A stretch of 24,214 nucleotides of DNA from positions 1 through 24,214 of IMG/VR virus record IMGVR_UViG_3300049214_000160. One strand, 5' to 3'. This DNA is from a virus. This document shows, piece by piece, positions 14,496 to 20,310 of the stretch. The translations under genes were made by a program, and so were the position numbers. Each line of letters opens with the position of its first letter. The stretch's first letter is position 1. The notes under the pieces were generated by a model. The model was not told the DNA's origin and made no database searches. It saw nothing but the letters and a program-made list of their open reading frames with translations.

Positions 14496-15686
14496 CTAGG
14501 CGTTACCGAAGCTGGTTATTGCGTTGGGTATCCATTCGTCGGGATATGGTCCTTTCCTGAAATACCCGGTCCGTTCTGCAACTTCAATCAGGTTTTTGAT
14601 ATTGTTGCTTGGAACCCGAGTGTGGAGAAATTCATACATGGCCGAAGTGGGAATGGGTTTGCGCTTGTCGATGGCCACGGACGAATACATACGATAAAGA
14701 TGGTAGTGCATGTCGGTGATGACTTGGGCGTCCGATTTCATCCCCATGGCGCGGAATATGTCGGGCATGGGGATTTCGGCCTCAAGAAGCCAATCTTTGG
14801 CGCGCTCGAAGTCTTCGACCGTGACTATGAGTTCGCCTGTGCAACGGGAGGCGGAGGATATCATGGCGAGTTTGATTGTGTGGAGTGCGCGGCGAACGGT
14901 GTAGTGGTGAAGTTTGCTGTGCGTCGGCTTGGGTGGGCAACCCGCCCGGTTCCAAGCATTGATTTCATCAATGGCATTTTGCGTCCATTTGAACTCGCCC
15001 TTGTAGTCGAAGATTTCGGCGAGCTTGGATTCAAGAGCCGAACTCTTGATTTCAACATGAGAAAACAAATCAGCAGTGGGCGCGGCATCGGCATAGATCA
15101 TAATAAGACGTGATGTGAAGCCCATACCCCAGGCTTCGTCCGGCAGGAAGCTGTTGAGGAAGTCCGGTTGGGTGCCGGCGAGAACGACAAGATAAGGTTT
15201 GACGACTTCAATAATACCTGCGGTGCGGCGTTCTTCACGGTAGTTTGCCGGGTTGTCATAAATGTGATTGAGCACCGAAAGAAATTCAAGATCGTGGTGG
15301 GTGAAGAAGACACCAAATTCTGAGCAGGGCACAGCCATGGCCGAAAAGGTATAGGCCATGGATTGACCGTTGATGATGGTGCGAAGCGAACGAGATAAGG
15401 CGTCAATCAGGGCGGCCTTGGTTACGTTGTCGGGGGCTAGGTTCAAGCCTTGCATACGGCTCCATAGGTCACGGATTGGGCGGATGGCGTTGGTTTTGCC
15501 CGAGGCCGGAGGCCCAACCAACAGAGTTAGCATGTTGGGAAAGATCGGCCCCGCAGAGCCGGTTGTGTAAACCTTGCGTTCGAGCACGCCGCTTATGGCC
15601 GTGATTGCGGACCATAGGCGGTAGAGTTCCGGGCTCGGCACAGCGGCCGTTTCCTTCACGTATTCTTCGATGAAATCAAAGGCCAT
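14496..15686 (-). CDS. DUF3987-like P-loop ATPase, probable replicative helicase/primase component
   Basis: 396 residues. Walker A GPPASGKT at residues 58-65 after NMLTLLV. Later segments, EFGVFFTHHDLEFLSVLNHIYD, VVLAGTQPDFLNSFLP and GFTSRLIMIYAD, follow the RecA-like core pattern of DUF3987 proteins, which are found beside phage and plasmid replication genes. The C-terminal ~100 residues (ITDMHYHLYRMYSS ... VPSNNIKNLIEVAERTGYF) look like a winged-helix DNA-binding region. It lies after DNA polymerase and the mini P-loop protein in the same operon, suggesting a helicase or loader at the fork. No zinc finger or TOPRIM primase domain is seen. The exact activity is inferred. Confidence 0.7.
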   Translation of the reverse strand: MAFDFIEEYVKETAAVPSPELYRLWSAITAISGVLERKVYTTGSAGPIFPNMLTLLVGPPASGKTNAIRPIRDLWSRMQGLNLAPDNVTKAALIDALSRSLRTIINGQSMAYTFSAMAVPCSEFGVFFTHHDLEFLSVLNHIYDNPANYREERRTAGIIEVVKPYLVVLAGTQPDFLNSFLPDEAWGMGFTSRLIMIYADAAPTADLFSHVEIKSSALESKLAEIFDYKGEFKWTQNAIDEINAWNRAGCPPKPTHSKLHHYTVRRALHTIKLAMISSASRCTGELIVTVEDFERAKDWLLEAEIPMPDIFRAMGMKSDAQVITDMHYHLYRMYSSVAIDKRKPIPTSAMYEFLHTRVPSNNIKNLIEVAERTGYFRKGPYPDEWIPNAITSFGNA

Positions 15687-15697
15687 TGGAGGTCTTC

Positions 15698-15922
15698 TTA
15701 GAAAACGGCCAGGGCCTTGATTGCATCTTCGATTGAAACGACGTAAACACCGTCTGGGACCGAGAACGGGGCCACCTGCGTCAGGTGCAGGGCCTCTGGT
15801 GTTAGGCCGTCTTCGGGCTTGAAATCGTCAACAATGTGCTTACAACCGAAGGTCGAGGCCATAGCCATAGCATGGGTGGTTTTGCCCGAATTTGCCGGGC
15901 CGTAAACAACTACTGTCGGCAT
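15698..15922 (-). CDS. Small P-loop nucleotide-binding protein
   Basis: 74 residues with GGGGAAA before the ATG. The Walker A motif GPANSGKT occupies residues 8-15 right after a short beta strand (TVVVY); a conserved-looking HIVDDF (28-33) may play the part of a second strand or acidic motif. The protein is much shorter than a complete AAA+ or RecA domain, and a classical Walker B strand is absent. Comparable short GPxxSGKT proteins occur in phage replication clusters, but I cannot name a function. It sits eleven bases from both the polymerase and the DUF3987-like gene. Confidence 0.75.
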   Translation of the reverse strand: MPTVVVYGPANSGKTTHAMAMASTFGCKHIVDDFKPEDGLTPEALHLTQVAPFSVPDGVYVVSIEDAIKALAVF

Positions 15923-15932
15923 AAAGTTTCCC

Positions 15933-17363
15933 CTAGTGCAACGTGAATTTCTTCAACCCGTTTGGGTTCTTTTCCGAGGCATTGCCCCAATTGAAGCCGG
16001 TTTTGGCTTCGGTTGGGACCGCAAATTTGCGCTTGTTGGGTGCGATGAGTTCAACGTGGAGATGTTTTTCGGCGCGGGGAACTACGTCTTCGGCTTTGAG
16101 ATCGTTGGGAAACTGGAAATAGATTGCGTCGTGAACTTGGGCGAGAAGTTGGACCTCGGGCATATGACGCCAGACGCGCCACATACCGAGATTTAAGTTG
16201 TCGGCCGTAGGTGCTGCGGCGAGAAATGCGAGAGCTTTGCGAAGGGTTTCGTCGGCATAGGTGCGGTCAAAAAAGTCCCGTCGGCGGCCGTGGATTGACA
16301 CAAGTTGTTTCTTTGTCTGCAATTCGGTTGCCGTCCAAGCGTGCCACTTCTGCAACGCGGGGAAGGCGTCGAAGTATTTTTCTTGGAAGGGTTCTACAAG
16401 ATTGATCGGGATGTGAATGAGCTTTGATAGTGTCGGGGCTTTGCCGAGGAAGTTGGTGCCGTGGCCGAGTTTCTTGCAGCAATCTCGGTAGGTGAAGTGG
16501 CGATAGAATGGCTGTTCGGCAATCTTTTTATCTTTTTTCAAATCCCCAGTCCAACCAAGATCGGGCCACGTCAGTCGTGCAACAGCCGTGTGCAAATCTC
16601 CCGACTCACAGGCATCAAGATAGGTCCAGTCGTCGAACAAAAGGCCGCAGATATATCCGACCATTCGGCTATCGCTTTGAGAAGCGTCGATGCCGACAAG
16701 TGTGTATCCTGGGTCGGCAACAAGTATGTGCCGTAATGCTTCGGATATATTCTGTAAATTTGTTCCGCTACCTGTAGGGGACTTGCTTGAACTAAATCGG
16801 GCGCTCTTTGTCCCACCAATGTTATATGAAGTCCTCATTCTCCAATCTAGGTCCACCTCGGTCTCAAGCACCGAGAGCTGTTTAGACAAGTCTCGGTGTT
16901 CCAACACACAGGCTGCAATGGGCCGTGCTTGAAAATAGTCTTCCACTTGCTCAATGATAGCTCGGTCCATAGGAAACTTAAGTTCCCCTTTGACATAGGC
17001 TTTGATTTCTGGGATGCCGAGTCTGCCATAGAATAGCTCCTTTAGTTGCGGGCCAGAGTTCGGATTAAGAGGTTTGTCCCACACCGCATGGGCGAGTTGG
17101 TCGATGACGAAGTCCATCCGGGCGAGTTGGCGTTTGGTTTCGGCAATGCCAAGTTCGCGGGCGGCCGGATCGACGCGGAAGCCCCGGAGCATCATTTCAA
17201 GCACGGGCGCCTGGAGAGCGAGTTCAAAGCTATAGGCCGGCTCGGCCTCCTGGCGCTGGGGCTGGAGCTTTTCAAAGATTTCATGCGTTAAACAGCAATC
17301 GAGAGCGTTATAAATTTGTTCGCTGCCCGAATTTACGTCAAGCGTGTGCGACCCTACTAGCAT
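15933..17363 (-). CDS. DNA polymerase A, polymerase domain (exonuclease N-part encoded separately)
   Basis: 476 residues. The first ~30 residues contain YNALDCC (18-24), the YxxxD Exo III motif of the 3'-5' proofreading domain, whose Exo I and II motifs are at the end of the gene at 18599. Then come thumb and palm: SARFSSS ... TNLQNISEALRHI (187-213), motif A GIDASQSDSR (224-233), motif B RDCCKKLGHG (293-302) and motif C QVHDAIYF (409-416). Unusual residues: D231 at the steric-gate Glu position, H301 at the Phe/Tyr position of motif B, and A413 for the Glu of HDE. The catalytic D226 and D412 are present. The ATG overlaps the stop of the NUMOD3-type gene. Role: copying of the phage genome, presumably with the UDG-exonuclease protein. 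Confidence 0.92.
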   Translation of the reverse strand: MLVGSHTLDVNSGSEQIYNALDCCLTHEIFEKLQPQRQEAEPAYSFELALQAPVLEMMLRGFRVDPAARELGIAETKRQLARMDFVIDQLAHAVWDKPLNPNSGPQLKELFYGRLGIPEIKAYVKGELKFPMDRAIIEQVEDYFQARPIAACVLEHRDLSKQLSVLETEVDLDWRMRTSYNIGGTKSARFSSSKSPTGSGTNLQNISEALRHILVADPGYTLVGIDASQSDSRMVGYICGLLFDDWTYLDACESGDLHTAVARLTWPDLGWTGDLKKDKKIAEQPFYRHFTYRDCCKKLGHGTNFLGKAPTLSKLIHIPINLVEPFQEKYFDAFPALQKWHAWTATELQTKKQLVSIHGRRRDFFDRTYADETLRKALAFLAAAPTADNLNLGMWRVWRHMPEVQLLAQVHDAIYFQFPNDLKAEDVVPRAEKHLHVELIAPNKRKFAVPTEAKTGFNWGNASEKNPNGLKKFTLH

Positions 17364-17644
17364 GAAACATTGCTTTCTTGTTTCTTGGCCCTTTGCTCAG
17401 CATAAAAAGCCAGCATCCGTTTGCTTAGCTTTTCCTTTGTTTTCTCACTGTGCCTAAAGCCTGGAGTTCGGCCCCCGAGACCCTTGTGCAAATGAATACC
17501 TCTAACCCGCATACGCCGCCAGAAAGAGCTTTTGCCTACACCGAGGCGCTGGCATATTTCGTCGCTGCGAAGCCCCTGGGCTATGAGTTTGTCGCAAGCG
17601 GCGTCAAGGCCCGAGTCTTCCCAATCTATTCCGCGCGCTGGCAA
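17357..17644 (-). CDS. HTH/NUMOD3-type DNA-binding protein, homing-endonuclease related
   Basis: 95 residues starting at TTG three bases after the preceding stop codon, with GAGGGAAA upstream. Residues ~14-48 (LDAACDKLIAQGLRSDEICQRLGVGKSSFWRRMR) form a resolvase-like helix-turn-helix. Residues ~61-77 (PGFRHSEKTKEKLSKRM) match the NUMOD3 pattern of DNA-binding modules attached to homing endonucleases. No GIY-YIG, HNH or LAGLIDADG catalytic motif is visible, so it may be a degenerate remnant or a domesticated regulator. Its stop overlaps the polymerase ATG. It lies inside the segment that interrupts the polymerase/exonuclease domain, which suggests that a homing-type element caused the split. 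Confidence 0.65.
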   Translation of the reverse strand: MPARGIDWEDSGLDAACDKLIAQGLRSDEICQRLGVGKSSFWRRMRVRGIHLHKGLGGRTPGFRHSEKTKEKLSKRMLAFYAEQRAKKQESNVSC

Positions 17645-17647
17645 GAT

Positions 17648-17881
17648 TTAGTTTCCCTCTAAGCGAATGATAATAGCTTTGAGCACGGAGATCATGTCAG
17701 CGCGCTCGGCGTTGGATATGTAGTTGCAGAGTTTTGCATCGCTCCCGTCGGCGATGAGCAGAACAAAGGCCGTGGTGCGTTTTTCACCATAATCGTCGCC
17801 ATTGAGCACCCGGTCGATATGAGTGGCAAGGGTTTGCATATCGACGTAGTGTTTTTGGTCAATGGTTTTGTCTTCGGGCAT
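17648..17881 (-). CDS. Small hypothetical phage protein
   Basis: 77 residues from the ATG at 17881, which overlaps the upstream TAA (TAATG) and follows AGAAGGAAC; a longer frame to 17911 has a poorer start. The sequence has an acidic N-terminus (MPEDKTIDQKHYVDMQTL), a central beta-type segment (AFVLLIADGSDAKLCNYISN) and a C-terminal helix (ERADMISVLKAIIIRLEG). The FVLLIADGSDAKLCNYISN stretch resembles a small protein common near phage replication genes, but I know no proven function. It is part of the five-gene block between the exonuclease and polymerase genes. Confidence 0.75.
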   Translation of the reverse strand: MPEDKTIDQKHYVDMQTLATHIDRVLNGDDYGEKRTTAFVLLIADGSDAKLCNYISNAERADMISVLKAIIIRLEGN

Positions 17882-18057
17882 TATATCAGTTCCTTCTCTT
17901 TTGCCAACCATTCGGGCATGGCCATGGTTTTGTCATCCGAGTCCCATTCGCATTGGGATTTAGGCAACCAAACCACACGTTTGCCGTCGAAGAATTGATA
18001 GGCTTTTTCCGTTTCATTTCGGATTTCGCCTGCAATATCGACCAGGTCGCTTTTCAT
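17881..18057 (-). CDS. 58-residue hypothetical phage protein
   Basis: Short gene joined on both sides by overlapping stop/start codons: its ATG overlaps the stop of the MazG-like gene (ATGA) and its TAA overlaps the next ATG (TAATG). The protein is acidic with an N-terminal helix (SDLVDIAGEIRNETEKAYQF), the phrase FDGKRVVWLPKSQCEWD, and an end MPEWLAKEKELI. This WLPKSQ ... MPEWLAxxKxLI layout resembles small proteins seen in other phage replication regions. No catalytic motif. Function unknown; probably translated by coupling because no clear ribosome-binding site is seen. Confidence 0.75.
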   Translation of the reverse strand: MKSDLVDIAGEIRNETEKAYQFFDGKRVVWLPKSQCEWDSDDKTMAMPEWLAKEKELI

Positions 18058-18395
18058 GGTATGGTGCTATGACTGTCAAGCATCTCGGCCCATTGCACGT
18101 GGTAATCGTGCTTCTTTTCAGCCCGAGCGTGTATGCGATCAACGTCAAGTTCAAACCGATCACCGATCAATTGAAGAAAGGCCATGACATCGGCAATTTC
18201 GTCTTCGAGCCAAACCCGATTTGGTTTGCCTGTGGCGGGATTGCTTTCGTCAATGCCTTGGCACAGGCACCGAGCCGCGGCACTAATACATTCGCCAAGT
18301 TCCTCTTGAAACTTGGATAACAGGCCAACGTCGGTTGGATGCGACATGGGTATCCAGGCGCTAGGACGAAGTTCGCCGAGTTCGTGGTCTTCCAT
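18054..18395 (-). CDS. MazG-like nucleotide pyrophosphohydrolase
   Basis: 113 residues. The MazG/all-alpha NTP pyrophosphatase motifs are visible: KFQEELGECISAAARC (residues ~28-43), holding the ExxE metal-binding pair, and WLEDEIADVMAFLQLIGDRF (~63-82), holding the ExxxD motif. These enzymes hydrolyse nucleoside triphosphates to monophosphates; in phages they may clear non-canonical nucleotides or lower (p)ppGpp. With the ribonucleotide reductase and the UDG domain, it suggests control of the dNTP pool and uracil in DNA. The ATG follows the upstream stop by three bases, with GAGG as a weak binding site. Confidence 0.82.
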   Translation of the reverse strand: MEDHELGELRPSAWIPMSHPTDVGLLSKFQEELGECISAAARCLCQGIDESNPATGKPNRVWLEDEIADVMAFLQLIGDRFELDVDRIHARAEKKHDYHVQWAEMLDSHSTIP

Positions 18396-18398
18396 AAT

Positions 18399-18596
18399 TT
18401 ATGCCTCGTCATTTGGTAAAAGGGTTTTGGCCACAACTTGTTGACATTCGCCGCAATAAAGATACGGGCCGAAGCCGCCGCCAGCAAGGCCGAAGCCGTC
18501 GGTGAAGAAGGGAAACGGGCAAGCGAGATTGCCGCAGTGCTTTTCTTCACCGAGTTCGGGAATGTTGCGGTTTTTGTCGCTGCTATCTATGTGCAT
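18399..18596 (-). CDS. Small zinc-ribbon-like protein
   Basis: 65 residues with four cysteines, C21 and C26 (CGNLAC) and C48 and C51 (CGEC), a spacing compatible with one structural zinc site. Between them is a Gly/Phe-rich segment (FFTDGFGLAGGGFGPYLY). The ATG lies two bases after the stop codon of the UDG-exonuclease gene. Such small zinc ribbons may bind nucleic acid or a partner protein. No named family recognised. It is the first gene of the block separating the exonuclease part from the polymerase part. Confidence 0.7.
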   Translation of the reverse strand: MHIDSSDKNRNIPELGEEKHCGNLACPFPFFTDGFGLAGGGFGPYLYCGECQQVVAKTLLPNDEA

Positions 18597-18598
18597 GA

Positions 18599-19696
18599 CT
18601 ATTCATCCCTCTTGAGGTTATTGCCCCGACCGCTCATAGTCTTCCAAGCAATCTCGTCCGAATATATACTGCCAAGGAACCCGAGGCTTTTCAGCATTTC
18701 CGGATAAAGCGCGTGGTGAAGTAGCATGGTGTCGTTATGGCAGGCCGCAGGGCGAAACTTCCGTGTGAGCAAATGTGATAAGTCGTAAACCCCATTTTGG
18801 AATAGTTTGGGAATGGGCGAAGCCAAGGCTTGTTGGGCCAGGCGCCAGGCCGCGACTTCATCCCGCACCGAAGGCCAGTAGTTGCCGCCCGGCTTGGTTT
18901 CGTCGAAGAATGGAATTACCATGGCGTCGTTGTGCGCCCGGGCGAAGCCGATCATGGCGATCTGGCCCGACAAGTATGCGGGCTTGCCACCAGGACTTAC
19001 GAGTTTTGGGTTCTCGATATCAACCGCGTAGAATTCGGCGGGACGGGTCAACCATTCTCGGATTTCATCCAAGGTGGGGTTGACGGTGAGCCAACGCTCA
19101 ATCCGGTTGATATGAGTAGTTGCTGCTTCACGCTCGGCTTTTTCAAGGTCTGCGAGCACAATGGGACGAAGGTTCCACTGGCGCAAAACAGCGGCAGGAT
19201 GATATGTGGGAAGGACTTTGACTCCGAGGCGGGCGGACATTTGAAGCGTGCCTCGGAGGGCGGAGATTTTGGTTTCGCCAAGCAGAGCCCAGCAAGCTGT
19301 GTTGCCGAACGCAATAACAAGATTGGGTTTTTCACATTCAATCTCATGCCAAAGATTGGTAAGATGAGGCAAATACTCAGACTTGAGATACTTGCCGCGC
19401 TTCAACGGCGGAAGTTCTGCGACACCAGACTTTGCATCGGTGAAAAATAGTTCCACATTGTTGTCTGTGGGCCGGCAGTTGAATACGTTGGCCAAGGCTA
19501 TGTCGTGGTTTGACCGAAGCTCTTGCCAAAACGTGATCATTTCAAGCTCGGAAGGTTTATCGTAGGGCAAGGCCGGGGCGAGTTTGGCCTGGTGGAGCAT
19601 TTTGGCAAGCTCGACGCCCGAGTAGCCGACAAAAGCGTGCTCGAACAGGTTTTCCCGTTCGCCCCAGGCTTCGCCAACAAGGACAATTTTAGACAT
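18599..19696 (-). CDS. Uracil-DNA glycosylase fused to N-part of polymerase 3'-5' exonuclease
   Basis: 365 residues. Residues ~1-190 are a uracil-DNA glycosylase-superfamily domain: GEAWGE (8-13), FVGYSG (22-27), NVFNCRP (70-76) and TYHPAAVLR (164-172). Residues ~215-365 begin a DnaQ-like proofreading domain: Exo I in FYAVDIENP (D226, E228), Exo II in NGVYDL (N301, D305), then DTMLLHHALYPEMLKSLGFLGSIY. The protein ends abruptly at NLKRDE just where the Exo III helix should follow; that helix (QIYNALDCC) is at the start of the polymerase gene 1.28 kb downstream. A UDG-like domain joined to family A polymerases is known from some phages. The start overlaps the preceding stop by eight bases. Confidence 0.88.
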   Translation of the reverse strand: MSKIVLVGEAWGERENLFEHAFVGYSGVELAKMLHQAKLAPALPYDKPSELEMITFWQELRSNHDIALANVFNCRPTDNNVELFFTDAKSGVAELPPLKRGKYLKSEYLPHLTNLWHEIECEKPNLVIAFGNTACWALLGETKISALRGTLQMSARLGVKVLPTYHPAAVLRQWNLRPIVLADLEKAEREAATTHINRIERWLTVNPTLDEIREWLTRPAEFYAVDIENPKLVSPGGKPAYLSGQIAMIGFARAHNDAMVIPFFDETKPGGNYWPSVRDEVAAWRLAQQALASPIPKLFQNGVYDLSHLLTRKFRPAACHNDTMLLHHALYPEMLKSLGFLGSIYSDEIAWKTMSGRGNNLKRDE

Positions 19697-19925
19697 TGAG
19701 TTTGGCCTTGTGATATGCTTCGAGACGCTCTTGCACGCCCTCGGTTATGAGGGCAAGATAGGCGGCAAACATTACCGAGTCAGTGGTGCATGAAGCTAGG
19801 ACGCCGAGCACAACGCTTTCGAGCGCGATCATAAGATCGGTTTCGTCCGGAAAGGTGCTGAGGAGTTTGCGGACAATAATGTCCGTAACCACATTGTGCT
19901 TTTCGTGCGGCGCAAGCTCTGTCAC
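19689..19925 (-). CDS. Small hypothetical protein before UDG-exonuclease
   Basis: 78 residues from a GTG that overlaps the upstream TGA (GTGA); a longer frame to 19967 would run into the previous gene. The protein starts VTELAPHEKHNVVTDIIVRKLL and is predicted to be helical, with a mid-portion LMIALESVVLGVLASCTTDSVMFAAYLALI that is fairly hydrophobic but not a clear membrane helix. The end overlaps the UDG-exonuclease start. No motif identifies its function; the operon position suggests a replication accessory role. Confidence 0.68.
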   Translation of the reverse strand: MTELAPHEKHNVVTDIIVRKLLSTFPDETDLMIALESVVLGVLASCTTDSVMFAAYLALITEGVQERLEAYHKAKLNV

Positions 19926-20134
19926 GGGTCCATTCCCATCTGCATGAGTTCGTCCACAAGCTCGCAAGCAAGTTGCTTGGCGGGATCGAGGCGCTCAAAT
20001 ACGCCGTGGCAGGCGCCTTTGCGATGGACATGGAACGGCCAACCGCCACCGCAATATACGACGGTGATTTTTGTGCCCGAAAGGCTTAGGTGCTTCGGTT
20101 CAATCAGTTCCCATTTGATCTTCTCGACTTCCAT
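19922..20134 (-). CDS. Small hypothetical protein
   Basis: 70 residues; the N-terminal half looks beta-rich (IKWELIEPKHLSLSGTKITVVYCGGGWPFHVHRKG) and the C-terminal half helical (VFERLDPAKQLACELVDELMQMG). The ATG lies four bases after the stop of the 55-residue gene upstream, with ACGGAA as a weak binding site. Its stop overlaps the next start. One His-x-His plus Cys pattern is present, but no known motif. Function unknown. Confidence 0.65.
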   Translation of the reverse strand: MEVEKIKWELIEPKHLSLSGTKITVVYCGGGWPFHVHRKGACHGVFERLDPAKQLACELVDELMQMGMDP

Positions 20135-20138
20135 GAAA

Positions 20139-20306
20139 TTATTCCGTTTCTTTTAGAAGGTTTTCGCTAACTTTCAGGGCTTCGATGAGTTCTTTCCGTG
20201 CAGGTTCACTCATGACATTTTCGAGAAAATCGTCTATGGCGGAATATAGTCTTCCGTGTGCTTCCAAAATATCTTGGATTTGCCGAATAGTTTTATTGAT
20301 TTCCAT
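20139..20306 (-). CDS. 55-residue hypothetical helical protein
   Basis: Short reading frame preceded by a strong GGGAGGAAA ribosome-binding site that lies over the 3' end of the methyltransferase gene, four bases from its stop. The protein is nearly all helix-forming: EINKTIRQIQDILEAHGRL, then AIDDFLENVMSE, then ARKELIEALKVSENLLKETE, with heptad-like spacing of hydrophobics. Charged, no cysteine, no membrane segment. The strong binding site, tight spacing and gap-filling position make it a real gene. No family recognised; it might be a small coiled-coil or anti-protein. Confidence 0.72.
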   Translation of the reverse strand: MEINKTIRQIQDILEAHGRLYSAIDDFLENVMSEPARKELIEALKVSENLLKETE

Positions 20307-20310
20307 GGCT

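Noticed and set aside
14487-15113. 208-codon plus-strand frame inside the DUF3987-like gene
   Set aside because: Antisense to a gene with Walker A and conserved core motifs; no start signal.
15933-17363. Possibility of a base-modified genome (for example 2-aminoadenine) linked to the unusual polymerase
   Set aside because: No PurZ, DatZ or other base-modification gene is present in the window, so the idea has no direct support.
18830-19450. 206-codon plus-strand frame inside the UDG-exonuclease gene
   Set aside because: Antisense to a gene with clear UDG and exonuclease motifs; composition typical of a shadow frame.
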